DNA of 64,000 bases. It comes from Rhizopus sp. PT2906 (taxonomy: Eukaryota; Mucoromycota; Mucoromycetes; Mucorales; Rhizopodaceae). Under the pieces are notes generated by a model. That model was given only the letters and a program-made list of their open reading frames with translations. It made no database searches and was not told the origin of the DNA. Location: positions 1 to 64,000 of the forward strand of contig JAMYHX010000039.1 of the NCBI GenBank assembly GCA_025529335.1, given 5' to 3'. Position 1 is the first letter of the stretch, and each line of letters begins with the position of its first letter. Position numbers and translations under genes: made by a program. This document shows positions 40,462 through 54,210 of this stretch, one piece after another.

Positions 40462-42539
40462 CTACAATAGCTCAAAAAGTAAATCAGGCTTTTGAAAGTC
40501 ATGATGAACCACATTTACAAGCCAATATCTATCTCCAATATCTTTTAAAAGCTTCTGACTTGGACTATTGGGCGTATACTGTTCTTCCCATTCTTTCCAT
40601 AAATCAAATGCTTCTTCCTGCAAAGATGTGTTTATATATCATCAAAATGTATATATCATTGGTTACTTACCTTCCAGCTTTCAAAACTAGCTTTTTCAAT
40701 AATTGTAGGCTGTATAATCTCTTTTGAAGGGAAAACACCCCAAGTGACAGCGTTTTGTGCATCTGGATCTGTCACATTTGTTACAAAATCACCCTATGGC
40801 TAGAGTTAGTTGCTATGAATATTACTTCCAAACAAGTCTTACCTTTCGATTAGCTGCATAAAATGTGACGGAAGGATCTTTGGAAAGACGGGCTAATAGC
40901 TCGCTAACAGCTTGATCAGATATAAAAAATTCAATAAACGCCTTCTGATATACATATCCTCCTTTGGGTCCCCATCCATAAACTTTGTCATCACTTGGTG
41001 CTCCATTGACAGCTGGTTGGGAGCTAATAGTCAAGTAACCTTGTTCAATAAGGTGTATTAACTGCTGGCAAATGGTGCCTGTCTCGGTCTGAGGGCTTTC
41101 TTCGCACCAAGGTAGAGAGTCTAATTCGCCCTGGATATATCTCTTGAACAGTTGTCTCACGTCTTCTTCGCTTTGAGGCTGACCCCATTTTAAGATAGCT
41201 TGTGACGTCTAAAGAAAGGAGCTAAGTTGAATTATGGAAAAACAAGACATATCCTTACAGGAAGTATTTGATTCAAACTATATGTATTTTCACCATAAGC
41301 TTAAGATGGAGGTTTAGTTTTTATAAGGCGTCACTTGTCTATAATTTCTGTACCTGGAGATCTTGAATCACCATATCGACCATTTGGAAATTCATCCCAC
41401 ATTTCCACTTTAATAGGATCATGTACAGGTGCCCAAGGTGAAGGCTTGTTTGCCGTTAATTTTTCCTTTAATATTCATAGATTAATTAATGTGTATGTAT
41501 AAAACAATAGTTCGCTTACTTTATGATGAATTAAGCCTAGTTGCTCCAAAATTAATCGTGTTGATCTCTCTAAATTTAATGTTGAAATATGAAAATTGCA
41601 AATGTTGGCTCGTTTGTGTAATTCATTTATGATATTGACTGCAAGTCGAACACCATAATCTTTTACTTTTTGATCATCGCTCTATAAACAGGTTAAGGGT
41701 AATGTCCAAAAGTGGTTGCATATTCTCTCTCTCTCTTTTTTTTTGTCTGCTTTACCTTGATTTCATCCAAATCCTTCATCACTTCAGTTGGAACTTTCAC
41801 GTTGCATAGATGGATCATGCGTCGGAATGATTGATATGTAGGAATCGGCATAATACAAGGCACAACAGGCACAGTGATTCCAATGTGACGAATATTCTGC
41901 ATCCAATTGATGAATGCTTCGGGATCATAAAAGAACTGAGTGACAATAAAGTCAGCTCCTGCATCCACCTTTTCTTTCAAATATTGCATATCCTGTTCCT
42001 TGTTGGGAGAATCAACGTGGCCCTCAGGGTAGCCTGCTACACCTATACAGAATGTATCTCCGTACTGCTGGCGAATATATTTGACAAGATCAATTGCATG
42101 CGAAAACTGATTATCAATAGGTGTCCAATACTCATGGCCGCGAGGTGGATCGCCTCGAAGAGCCAAGATGTTTTGAATGCCTGCTTCCTTGGCTTGCTTG
42201 AGGGCAATATCAATTTTATCCTTTTCCATGTTGGTGCAAGTCAGGTGCATACATGTATCTAGGCCATATACAGACTGTGTCGTTGAACATAGTTCTAACG
42301 TACGTTCGTGAGTTGAGCCACCTGCACCCCAAGTACAAGAAATGAATTCGGGGCCAAGTTTTGCCATTCTTTCAATACGATCTATAAGATTAGCATAACC
42401 CTTTTAAGGACAGGTCAGTTAGGAGATATTTATAAAGAAGAGACCGTATTACAAGTTCAGTCTTGGGTGGAAAGTACTCAAATGAATAATTGATTGTATT
42501 GTTTTTCTGTGCTTGTTCTATCTTCTCTATAATCTTCAT
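40462..42539 (-). CDS. MET13: methylenetetrahydrofolate reductase
   Basis: Eight exons (42539..42453, 42400..41756, 41681..41520, 41465..41354, 41299..41259, 41208..40843, 40793..40671, 40617..40462), 563 aa. The FAD-binding TIM barrel occupies residues 1-300: SFEYFPPKTE with the catalytic Glu21, FISCTWGAGGSTHERTLEL, HLTCTNM, LALRGDPPRG, GVAGYPEGH and QFFYDPEAF. The second half is the eukaryotic regulatory domain (YTSLNQILPTSQAIL-like join, WGPKGGYVYQKAFIEFF, VTDPDAQNAVTWGVFP). It reduces 5,10-methylene-THF to 5-methyl-THF for methionine synthesis. Yeast has two paralogues, so MET12 versus MET13 cannot be decided here. Intron 2 contains a CCCTTAACC near its end, but its donor is an ordinary GTAAAG. 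Confidence 0.95.
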
Positions 42540-42965
42540 TCTAAGAAAGAAAAAGGGAAAAAGATATGACTCATGAGAGGGTTACACTTTATTCGCAAAC
42601 TGATAAAAATAAAATTTCAGACAACAAATGAGATAACAAATAGCAATAAAAAATAGCCTATCAGAAGCAAAAGAAATGAGATATACAAGAAATGATTAGT
42701 AGATCAGTTATTTAAATACGCACACAAAAAGAAAGAGAACGACGATGACAAGGTGACATATAAAGCTTCTATTCACATTATTATTATAGGGATGTACTTT
42801 CTTTTGACTAGAGAGCATCCATTTACCATAACGCGTAAAGAAAGTGACTTTTTTTGTGCTGCCTGACCATGACGTGTTTTTATGAGCGCATCATTTCCTT
42901 TTTTTTTTCTTCTTTTTCCTCGCTCTCTGTTTTCTGTTGCACTGTATCTTTTATAAAAATAAAAC
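42540..42965. promoter_or_regulatory. divergent promoter region MTHFR / CDC7
   Basis: 426 bp with no gene. A pyrimidine-rich stretch at 42,890-42,935 leads into the CDC7 start. Confidence 0.5.
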
Positions 42966-44744
42966 ATGACCATCACGGATGAAAATGCCAATATTTCGAA
43001 CAAGCCAAACTCGCCTGTTTCAGCAGCTTCTATTCTACGCCCACGAAACAACTTGAATTCACCCATTGTTGCGAGGAACATTAATAAAAGAAAGCAAACA
43101 GATGACTCAACTAATTTGCCTCCTGCAAAAGTACTACGTGGGATCTCATCTAATAATATTGGCTCAACAATAACAACGCCTTTGAGTGATACACCTAAAT
43201 TGGCAAATGCGACGCTTGGAATAAGCGATTTTGCTCAGAGTACTGACAAAGAGTATAAAAATGAAAACAAGGAAAATTCAGAGAGTGTTGTTGAAGATAA
43301 GACAGAAGAAAAAGTAACAAAGGAGAAAAGTCAAAAGAAAGAAGACGAACAAGAAACAGAAAGTAAAGATGATACAAAGACAAAAGAAGAGATTGAAATG
43401 GATAAAAAAGCAAAGCTTGAACTTGAAAAGGAAGAAATGAAAAACCTCATGGATACACTTCCTTATTTACGTGAATACTATGAATTAGAAGAGAAAATAG
43501 GCAGAGGTAAAATAATATCAAATACAGCAACTTCTTCTTTGTTAACCTTGTTTATTAGGTACATTCAGTACAGTGTATAAAGCATTGGATATCAGACGCG
43601 AAATGTATAAAAATGACGATTGGCTACCCACCATGTTGATAAAACCATATACTGGCCAAGATAAAGCTGAACATATGAATAGCATCAAAACTTTAAATGA
43701 ATTTGTCGCATTGAAGCGGATTTATAGCACCAGTAGTCCACAGCGTATTGTGAACGAAATTCGTATCCTACAAGAACTGAAAGGAGCAGAGTGTGTATCA
43801 CCTATAGTAACTGCGTTTCGTGACGGAGAAGAGACATTCATTGTCATGCCTTATATTCAACATGATGAATTTAAGGTAAGCATGCTTGTAAACTTTTTAT
43901 TAGACTCATCTTTTTTCGATAGGATATTTTTAATGTCATGGGATTACATGACATAAAGTGCTATATAAAGTCTTTATTTACAGCTTTATCTCATTTGCAC
44001 AAACTCAAGATTGTCCACAAGGATGTGAAACCTAATAACTTTCTATATAATGTTAAGAAGAAAGTGGGCTTTTTGATCGATTTCGGGCTTGCACAGGTAT
44101 GAATGATACTTTTTTTTTGATTATAATCACTGACAGTTATTAATATAGAGAGAGGATGAAACTAAGCAATATGAAGAAAGCCAAGTTATGGGTGATTTGT
44201 CAAAAATTGAACTTGTTAAAGGCTATGACACAAATGATACAAGAAAACGTATTAAAGCCAATAGAGCTGGTACTCGAGGTTACCGTGCCCCTGAAGTGTT
44301 GCTTCGTGTGATTCATCAAACTACAGCTGTAGATATTTGGTCTGCTGGTACTATATTCCTTTCTATATTAACAGGTGTATTCCCTTTTTTCATTGGTTAC
44401 GATGAAGCTGATTCTCTTGTTGAAATCGCTAGTGTGTTTGGTCTAAATGACTTACAGAAAGTCGCTTTAAAATACAGTAAGTCATGCTTTTGATTTTTAT
44501 TGTCTAGCCAACTCATCTTTGTTATGTAGATCGGATCATTCATACAAACATTTGTGGTTTACCAAAGCAGCGTGTATCTCTAAAGAAGTTGTGTGCTTAC
44601 TATAATAGTGAAAAATTACGAGAATGGCCAGAAAAAGATATCAGGGATGCAATTGATTTATTAGAAAAATGTCTTCAGCTTGATGGTAATACAAGAATTA
44701 CGGCCAAGGAAGCATTGAAGCATCCATTCCTTCAGTTTGATTAA
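42966..44744 (+). CDS. CDC7: Cdc7 protein kinase (Dbf4-dependent kinase catalytic subunit)
   Basis: Five exons (42966..43506, 43559..43875, 43923..44096, 44149..44476, 44530..44744), 524 aa. Residues 1-165 are charged and Lys/Glu-rich, with no domain. Kinase features: glycine loop KIGRGTFSTVYKA, NEFVALKRI with the ATP-site Lys, catalytic loop HKDVKPNNFL, IDFGLAQ for DFG, and TRGYRAPEVL in place of APE. HKDVKPNNFLY together with GTRGYRAPEVLLR is typical of Cdc7. It phosphorylates Mcm proteins to fire replication origins and needs Dbf4. The lobe inserts that mark Cdc7 are present but short. Confidence 0.93.
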
Positions 44745-44936
44745 GAAGTTATACTGTTGATTGTATATTTATATACCCAATGAAGGTTAATACTCGTCTT
44801 TGTAAATAAATAAAAAAGACCCCCTCATTATGATCACTTGTGTGTCCCTTTGAACGGAGTGTGACTGTATCTCCACTCTTTCTTTCTCTCTTTACGTGTG
44901 CTTGAATCTAATTGTTCATTTCTTTAAAAAAGACAC

Positions 44937-47900
44937 ATGTTGGTAGATCTTGGAAAATATGAGCCATTTGGAAAGGATTTTATTGAAGAGAGATCTTATC
45001 TTGTAAAAGACTGTACAGAGAATCCAACTATAGACTTTTCAGCTATTAGTATTGGACGCGCAACACCTACTCTACCTGCTCCATTCTTTCGTCTATTTAA
45101 CGTCTTTGATGAAATCGAACAAAGTAAAGCAGTAGCACATACCGTGAATCCATCAGCTATCGACTTGGAACAAGAAATCTATGTACATGGAACAACTGTT
45201 GTTTGGAGTAGAGCTGGCTATGTAGTAAAGACAATGGATTATAGTTCTGAACTTCAACCTATTCAGAAAGTCCTTTTCGCTCAATTCCCAGCTATTGCCT
45301 TCAAGAGTACCACAGACAATCAGTTCACCGTAACCATGACAGAAGCAGATATGGAAGAAATGGATATGCATGAGACAGTAGAGAATGAAAGCAGCCTTAG
45401 TGTCAATTATGATAACTTGTGCAGAGCATTATGCGTAGTGTTTAAAGACTACATAAAAATATGTACTGAAGACAAACACACTATCACTTGTCAGATACCA
45501 TTTGAAATTGGAGAGGTAACACCTTTGGATGTTGGCCTAATAGTGAGTCAAAATTATGTAGTCAAGCCAAATAAAAAGGGGAAAACGAAAACAGCCTTTT
45601 CATCCTTTCTAAAACCATCGACAGTAACTACCGTAACTCCAGTGACGCCACTTAGGAGAGCACCAAGCGAGTTATATGAATTATCGTCATCCTTTGTTAC
45701 AATAACAAACCCTTTGAAGGAAGCATGTCCGGTGATATCAAAAGACGTAAACAGTGTTGGTATATCAACATTACCTGAGCCATTCAGTGACCCACAAAAG
45801 GTGCTTTTTGCAACAGCAGAGGTGTCAGACACGGGGCGTTTACCTGTTATTGTGACGTTAAATATGAAGGATAAGAAGCATTACATATGGACATATGACA
45901 GAAGGAAAAATAAAAGCATTTTATCAGAAAAAACAAGAGATTTCTCGCCTTCTCCACTCATTTCGAGAAAGAGACCATTGCAGGATGATTTAGTAGACAA
46001 CAATACCAGGAAGAGACAAAAGAGTATCAGTGGAGTCAAAGATCATTTTTATGAAGGATATTCATCAAAGGATGACATTGACCTTGAAGATGTGAAAGAG
46101 AGGGATTTATATAATGAGCTACTGGATCCAAGCGAAATATCTATAAGGTTGCTTTGGAGAGAAACTCTTGGAAAAAAGTATAACGTATAAAACTTGTATA
46201 TTGAAAATTGTCATAGTTATATATAATCCTTTTTATGTTCTGTCTAGGGAATCTACAAAATTGAAGAATGAAGAGCGTATAGAATCAAGCGCTTTTCTAG
46301 TACATGGCTTGAAGGGTCAAGAGATGATATGTATCATGAATTATGCACTAAAGAGTCTTCAATTAATCAATTTGGATAAAGCAACGTATTCTATCAACAA
46401 ATGCGTTGAATTAAAGACATCTGCGCTGTTTGCTATACCTATCTATGCGACAAGAGATAGACACATTGATCTGCTATACATGAACAATGAAAATAAGCTA
46501 CAGCTATTCATTGATAAATCATTCAATTATTCTATCACTCAGCCTACCTCACCATCAGATGCAATACCTCATAAATTACTTGATCCTCTTCATGACAAGT
46601 TTTCTATACAATACAGCAATGATGAAATATACAGATACCAATTAAATCTAAAGCCACAATCAGTAATGGTTCGAGACTGTCTTCTTGCAGTAGATTGTGG
46701 CTCGATCAATCACTTTCCATGTATTTGGAGCCGCTTTATAGATATTTGCTTCTTTTCACAGCAGGAGCTTAATACGCTTAGCACGCCAGATCACGAATGG
46801 AAATCGTTTTTCATCGCGCTTTTATCGTCTCTAGCAATCAGAAGAAGGAAAAAAAGAAGCTATTTGGAGAGAAAAAAAAGACGCCTTTCATACAAAATCT
46901 CAAGTGCAAGTAACTCCTATCTATCCGATGATACCCCTATACCAACCAAGTGGATAGAAAGAGCAATTGAATTAAGTGACACATCTGACTCGCCCAAATT
47001 GCCGCTACCTGCATTTGTTGAGATTGTTCATAATTTACATGTTATTTATGAAGAATACAGGATAAAGAAGCCAACCTTCATGCACGCAAAAATATTGGGC
47101 TATTTATTACTTCAATGCGCTGTTCTTTTGAGAAGTGATGATTGGATTCGTTATTATGAAAATCATGGCCTTCAAACAGAACTTGTTCATTCATGTAAGG
47201 TATCAATAAGAGGATCTGTGAGAATCTATCGCTTACTCGAAATTATATCCCTTTATAGTAGAAGTAGCAGATGAAGATATCAGAGAGAGCATGACCGAGC
47301 CTGCCAGTATCCAGGCTTGCTTACAAGAAATAACACCCAAAAATTCGTCGAAACCGACGCTTTTAAGATCGTTTGGTGTCAATACTTTGGAACCTGCTCT
47401 CTATTACTATGCCAATACCTATGCACGCACTACAAAAAGCCTTTGGACAATCTATGGTGCGCTTTATGATACTTCTAGTGATGCAGTTTCGTTGTTGAAT
47501 CGCATTGTTTCTGAAGGAGTGACTCGACACACTATCGACATGTTGGAAGAATCAATTTCTGCTCCTATTCTGGATGTTCTCAATAAATTCAAATCTCACC
47601 CTGCCTTTGACTGGCCAAAGGAAGCTTACATACTTATCGGACGGAACGATATCTATAAACAACTTGAAGCAAAAGTGGTAGTATGTGACCCCAACATTGA
47701 TACATTCAAACTAGCTTCTCGTGAGGTAGGCAGTGACTATAAAAAAGCATTTTTGACTAAAGATCTAAATATAGGCTTATGAACATGTAGCTAGTTTGGA
47801 CGAGCTTATGAAGGATCAAGTGGCTCTAAATGATGAGTGTGTGTACAAATCGGACATCATGGATATGCAAACTGAGCAATTTCGATTTGGCTTTGATGGG

Positions 47901-50022
47901 CTTGTTAAGAAGGTGAGAATAATGTTGGATGCTAGTAGAATACCTGAGCATCATGTTTCTGAAAGAACAGATATATCGTAAGTATCTCATGAACAATATT
48001 CCCATTTCTGTTTCTAATCTTTTTAGGGATGATGAGTTGACAATTGAGCATCAGGAGCAAGTCTTGATTATTGCTCAAAGAACACTTGCTCTAGCGGCTG
48101 GTAGAGGGATATATGCTTTTGGTACGCATATACCTGATTTAACCAAGGTGCTTCCCTTTGAAACCATTGTGCTCTCTGCCAAAATCTTACCTTTACGTAC
48201 GATTGTTGCTTTAGAAAGTGAATATATCACCTCCGACATGCTGATATGGCCACAATTTCACAATGGTGTTGCTGCCGGCCTTCGTATTGCTCCTAACAAT
48301 GAAATTGATGATTCATGGATAAACTTTTGCAGTCCCGCTGAATTGACACCTGAACATGGCGGTATGCTCCTTGCGATGGGACTCAACGGTGCGCTCAAGA
48401 GGCTACCCTTTGGTCATTGGGTTCGATTCTTTTCTCATACGTACGAGCCTGTCTCTCTTGGATTCATCTTGGGCGCTGCGGTAGCGTATAGGGGGACGAG
48501 ACATAACAAAGTAACCAAGATTTTGTCAGTTCATATACCATCTTTGCTTCCTGACGGAGGCCATTCATTCAACTACTCAAACATGATCATTGCTACCAGT
48601 TTGCTGGGAATGGGACTTGTTTACTCCAAATCATGCGACCGCCTGATGGTGACTGTCATGCTCCAGGAGCTGGGGAAAAATGCTTACAGTGATCCGTCAA
48701 CGTTAAGTCCTGATTATGAAAGTTGCGCCCTGGCAGCTGGATTTGCGCTTGGCTTCATTACATTGGGATCTGGGAATCGCCTTGAAGCTTTGGAAGATCT
48801 TCAGTTACGCAACAGACTATATAACTTAATGTCTGGCCGATTCGTTACCGCCACACACGGTCAACATCAACAAGATTACCTCCAAGATACTGATGTTCCT
48901 GAAATGAACGCTAGTAAAGACCACTTGATGAATCTTGACGTCACCTCACCAGGCGCAACCATAGCACTTGGGTTAATGTACTTGAAGACTGAAAACAAGA
49001 GAGTTGCTGACCATGTAGACATTTTGGAAACGAGACCCTATCTGAACTATGTTCGCCCTGACTTTTTGCTCATTCGTGTGGTTGCCAAAAACTTGATCAT
49101 GTGGAGTACTATCATGCCAACAGATACATGGATAGAGAGTCAATTACCAGACTTTATCGTCCATCCCTCTGCAGAAGAACAAGAGCAACATGTTAAATTA
49201 GACGAGGAAGTTTCCAAACAAGCAATGTACAACATCATTTGTGGTTCATGCTTATGCCTTGGTCTACGATATGCCGGATCCAAGAATAAAGAAGCACTTG
49301 ACGTGTTGCTTTCTAGGCTTGACTCGTTTATGAAATTGTCTACGTTACCGGATACAACACCACAAAAGCGGGTGACCAAGTGTATCGTTCGTACCTGCAT
49401 TGACGTCGTGTGTACCGCTGCAGCCATGGTCATGGCAGGTTCCGGGGATCAGCAAGTGTTTGCTCGTCTTCAACAACTGTATAGCCGCACAACATCTGAA
49501 GTGTCTTATGGTAGTCATATGGCTGTCTCTATGGCACTCGGCTTACTCTTTGTTGGCCTCGGTGGTTATACGCTCAAGACAACGGATGAGGCTATTGCTG
49601 GGCTACTATGCGCTTTTTATCCATTCTATCCTGTCAACACAGAGGATAATCGATACCATCTTCAGGTGTTTCGTCACCTTTGGGTTCTTGCTATTGATTC
49701 TCGTTGGTTAATACCGTTTGACGTTGATCATAGACAACCGTGTCGTTTACCAATGTACCTAGAGCTATATGACGATAACGGAAGAGCATCCAATGTCGAA
49801 AGACGGGTATATCAAATGAGAATCGAGGCGCCTTCGGTTGTGCCTGATTATAGCTTGATCAAATCGATTCGTCTGGACAGTAATAGGTATTGGCCGTTAT
49901 TTGTAGATGAAAAGGCTGGTGAATATAGAGAGTCAATCATTCGGTCTGGTATCATTTACGTAAAACGAAAAGATGGAAAACTTAGCTATGAAGAGGTAGT
50001 TTTTAATGTTACAAGGGACTAA
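44937..50022 (+). CDS. APC1: anaphase-promoting complex subunit 1
   Basis: Five exons (44937..46177, 46248..47194, 47259..47725, 47775..47977, 48027..50022), 1617 aa, within the family range (about 1460-1940). N-terminal WD40-like region (WSRAGYVVKTMDYSSELQPI), Ser/Thr-rich loops around residues 215-380, then the conserved middle SFGVNTLEPALYYYANTYAR. The C-terminal half holds the PC (proteasome/cyclosome) repeats: ELTPEHGGMLLAMGLNGALK, SLGFILGAAVAYRGT, MIIATSLLGMGLVY, SCALAAGFALGFITLGSG and GATIALGLMYLKTEN. Apc1 is the main scaffold of the APC/C ubiquitin ligase. The intron 4 donor lies after RTDIS; the shorter reading at VKK was rejected because MLDASRIPEHHVSERTD continues the family pattern. 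Confidence 0.95.
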
Positions 50023-52373
50023 AAAGTAGAGTGTATTAATCCGAGTTGAATAGGATCCTTGTGGAAGAAGTAGTCTTGATATGTAAAATACAATAAATTT
50101 TCAAAGCTTTTGTTTTATTTCCATGAAAATGAGCTATTATAAAAGAACCATCTACTTGCTGGTCTTGTGAAAAGCTAAAATGAAAGATGACTAGAACAAC
50201 GAAAGGGATCAACAAAAAATTAGCCTAGTGTTTTATATTTTTGCCATTTTTTTAATGAAATGAAAAACGCATTTGTATGGCGTGTGATGCAATGAATTGA
50301 GAGTATGACATTTTATGAAAAAGCTCCAGGTGACTTGTCTCTCCAGTTGTATTTTTGTATCATGGTTCATTTGTCAATTACCACAGTATTCTTAATGTCC
50401 TTGGGCTATCCGTCTATTCCCTTTTCTCTATTCATCTATACTTACCGCCAATCACCTCGTTCTTACCCTATAAGCTCTGTTCTTTGTAGATTAGTACTCA
50501 AACCCTTAATATCGCCCTGTTTTGTTTTGATCCAAGGCGACAACTGAGTTCGAGCGTATTTCATCGACCATATCAGAAAAAGGTTTTCAACTAAAGAAAA
50601 CAAAAAAAAAAAGAGATTGGGCTTTCGATTAGAACGCATTTCCCTTTAATGAAATGAACCAACATTACTCTTGATTATGAATAAAACGAATATCAAATGC
50701 ATATACTGTTGTGTTTACAAATAAAGCATCCTTGGCAACATTAACTATAGGGGTTGACAAAGTAAAGGCTATACTTGATCAACTAAATGACAACATTTGT
50801 TACTGCAGTGGTGAACTGCTCTTCCATCACATTGTTCCTCTCTACTATTTTATTCCATACAAGGCTTATTTTTTGTCCTTTTGACATTCACGTATTCATA
50901 TTCTTTTTCATTAACAACACCCTTTCTCATCACTCAATCAATCATATATTGATAATACCTCTCATTCATGATACACAAGTATCCATGGTAATAAGGGACT
51001 ATATAAAGTATGTCGCGTACCTTAGCAACCCATCCTGTTTCGAGCGCCATTTGAAATAGTTTATGCAGACTTGGAAGATTCATTGCTTTACTATAAAAAT
51101 GAACGTATAGTCATTAAATCCATCACAATCACATTTGTCGCTAACGTTGGTCTACATTTCACAAGTAGAAGGAAAAAGGATAAATATATAACAACAGGAA
51201 ATAGAGGATAAGCATTTTACCTTTTACCCTTTTTCATGTGCACTAAAAACAAAAATAAAAACATTACACACTCTTATATCTTCCTAAGCCAGTTATGTTC
51301 ATGCTTGATAAATAAATTTTGATACATGGTGGTTACAAGGGTCACAATCTGGTTTGTCTTTGATTCCTTTTAGCGAATATTAGAAAAAAGGATTATATGA
51401 TACACAAGCCTTCGTCAAAGATAGTAATGACATCTTTTAACATTTTTATGAGATCTCTCCATTTCTTTAAATAATGGGCATTGATCTATATACAATTATT
51501 ACAAAGCAACCTCTTTCTCTTTCATTCTCTCTCTTTCAATTTCTTAAACCCATTATTTATCAGCAGACGCCAAAAAAGTATATGATAAATAAACAAAGGA
51601 TAATGTCTAGATTCTTTTGATAACTATCACGTATGTTCCACAGCATCAGCATCCTAGTGCCTTTTAATAAAAGTCCTTTATTTATCATCAGCTGCATTTT
51701 TAAGGACGCTGCCTTCTTTCAACTTTTTTCCTTGTACATTTGATGCTCATTTTACTCATTCTTAAAGAATCAGCCAGAAAAATAGAAAAACCGTGTATTG
51801 AAAATAAGAAAAGTGAAGCAATCATAATAAAAAATTAAGTATGTGTGAGAGATAAGCCTTATGTAAACAAGCGGTCGTATAAAAGAAAAGAAGGTGTGAA
51901 AAAATTATGCAAAAAAAGGGGAGGAGGCGTTCGGATGCTCGGATATGTTCTAATATGGATAAGATAGAGAACGAATTATTTATATATTCATACATTATTG
52001 GAAAAAGGAGGAATGAGTCATTTATTTTCAGCCTAAATAACATGATTCACGTAAACAAAAAAACTATAAAAGAGACCATCTTGCTTTTCCCCTTTTTCCC
52101 TTTTTTTTTTCTTCATTCTTTATCTCTTTTAAAAATTCTCCTATACTTTTATTATTTTATTATTCCCTATGTTGAAAAGGTATAAAAGCGTCTGGATGAT
52201 CTCAAAGTACATATAACTAATGTCATCCTTTAGAAAATACACTTTTGCTGGCTCTATTTCATGGGTCCTAATACATCTTACTCTATCATAATGGTCTCTC
52301 ACGGGGTGAAGCCTTAAAGAAATCTCTGCTACTTGCTAATGCTCAAAAATACTTGCTACTGCTTATCAATACA
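50023..52373. other. gene-poor interval after APC1
   Basis: 2.35 kb without a recognisable exon. AT-rich with frames under 100 codons of biased composition (F, I, Y, S). APC1's 3' end and AATAAA-like sequence lie near 50,090. Confidence 0.5.
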
Positions 52374-52437
52374 CTCAAACAATCAAACAATCAAACAATC
52401 AAACAATCAAACAATCAAACAATCAAACAATCAAACA
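52374..52437. repeat. 8-bp minisatellite (AATCAAAC)n
   Basis: About eight perfect AATCAAAC units in a row, followed by decayed units to about 52,480 (ACTCAAAT, ATTCAAAT, AATCAAAC). Confidence 0.95.
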
Positions 52438-52479
52438 CACTCAAATACAATCAAACATTCAAATAATCAAACAAATACT

Positions 52480-54210
52480 CAAATGATTATCAATGCCTAC
52501 AAATGATCATCAGTGCCTGAAAATGCTAGTGGATGTCTATCTCATGCCTATCAACGTCGGAAAGTCCCTGAAGAATTTTGCTCATGTCTACCCATGCCTG
52601 TTGCTAATGGATATTGCCCAGGAGTAAGTATATAACCAAGCCTTGAAACCTCAAGAAATGCCATGGATCTACTATTCCAAATTATGCCAAACTATGCCAA
52701 CATATGCTACAAGAAAGAAAAAAAAAAAACAAAAACAAAAAAAAACAAAAGCTATGCCAAACTCTATCAAACTCTGCTACAAGAAAAGAAAACGTATGTA
52801 TATATATAAAACTAACCAGACAGGTCGCTGCTTCTCTATGCTGGGTAACCCTTGACGCAAGCTACTGTTGGCATCGTTCTGCTGTTGTCCTTAATGAAAT
52901 GCGTAATCTTCTTTGCTTTGTCCTAGGTACTTAGAAGTGCACTCTTTGTACGTTGAAGCTCTGAGGTTTCCCTTGTTCCTTTGTTCTCTTGAGATTAAGT
53001 CTCGAGTATTATTTCAGGATGATTACGCTTAGTAATTATTAGGGGCAGCAGTCGATTGGTAGCATCTAGTGGCAGCCTTGGGTTGACAGACAGAGTTAAT
53101 GTGGCCTTCTGAAAAAAAAAAAAAAGAAAATCTATTTGCTCTCTGCTTGGCTATCAGAAAAGAAAACTCTCTACTTGCTCTCTAAACTTGGCTATCAAAA
53201 GAAAAATCTCTACTTATTCAAAACTCTCTCTTTGGAAATCAAACTATTGCTTAGTTAAATAAAAACTTCATTTTGTTACTTCCACACTTGGCTTTTTATT
53301 CTTTAATCTTAATAAAATATATTCACTTGACGCACTTTTCTTTGTCTCTGATAATCCAAGGAGATAAAATCTTAATGATTTCTTCATATGCATCATTATG
53401 AAGTAGTTTGAGGTAATGATCGCTATATAACCTCATATAGGTAGTTCTCATTAGTGACATGCTATTATTAATATTTATGCTATACGAACTTACAAGCGTT
53501 CTTCTAGGCTCTCAGATCCATATCCATGTATCGCCTTTGACTATTATGCCATCGGATTCTTTTCATTGACGGAACCGTATTCCTTGTATAACAGATCTTC
53601 ACCTAAATGTATTGATGATCTATTGGGAATACAAAAAAAAGAGGCTTCCTTCTGTACCTTCACTACCAAAAGATGGGCTCTTCTTGTTCTATATTTTCAT
53701 ATTTGACACATCCTCTTACGAAGTTGAAGAATAGCGTTGGAGCCAGCCCGCATTCTGCCAGCGGGCGGGGTATCAGCTGAGGGAAAGTAGTACTGGTCCT
53801 GTCAGGTGTGGATTATTGTTGCTGTGCGATGTGTGTTGGCGCATTTAGCAACTAGCTAATCTCTAGTTTAAAACTTCCTTTTGCAAACTGAAAGTTTCCA
53901 GTTGGGAGATCGTTCTTGAAGGGACGTTTCGCAATATTCATTCAAAGGTTAAAAGCTCCAGCTTTGTCAGATGACGAAGGAACAGATCTTGTTGGGTGTC
54001 ATAACAAACTCAAGATAACTGTAAAGTATAAAGGTACCCTCCAATAATTGCTGTAAGTTAAAAGAATGAAATATAACTGATTGGTTTGATATTGCGGGGG
54101 GGACTAACGGTACTCCATAAAAGTAAAAAGTTCAAAGATTACATTGCTGAACATGTAAAACTCAGAAAGGCATCAAGCAATAGAATGTTAAGAATATTTT
54201 AATTATGAAG
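52480..54210. other. gene-poor interval with stem-loop
   Basis: No gene recognised. The minisatellite and tandem repeat lie in or next to it. At 53,746-53,766 a perfect 6-bp GC stem (GCCCGC/GCGGGC) with a 9-nt loop stands out from the AT-rich surroundings, in a stretch (53,730-53,850) of higher GC. No ncRNA family recognised. The 3' flank of the P450 gene is at the right end. Confidence 0.4.
53132..53215 (+). repeat. ~40-bp imperfect tandem repeat
   Basis: CTATTTGCTCTCTGCTTGGC... is repeated as CTACTTGCTCTCTAAACTTG..., each continuing GGCTATCA(G/A)AAA(A)GAAAA, with a third partial unit after. Related CTACTTGCT words occur at 52,329-52,360, so the surrounding 1 kb may have grown by local duplication. 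Confidence 0.6.

Noticed and set aside
40344..40727. Plus-strand 127-codon ORF at the MTHFR 3' end
   Set aside because: It overlaps MTHFR exon 8, which encodes the conserved C-terminus on the minus strand.
41681..41756. MTHFR intron 2 as a third U12 intron
   Set aside because: It has a CCCTTAACC near its 3' end, but the donor is GTAAAG, not (A/G)TATCCTT, and GT-AG splicing is in frame.
46178..46247. APC1 intron 1 as a U12 intron because of ATAATCCTTTTTATG inside
   Set aside because: The sequence is internal, not at the donor; the GTATAA...CTAG join keeps the frame.
50023..54210. Small ORFs of 60-100 codons after APC1
   Set aside because: Composition is biased to F/I/Y/S as expected of AT-rich non-coding DNA, with no joinable exons or conserved motifs.
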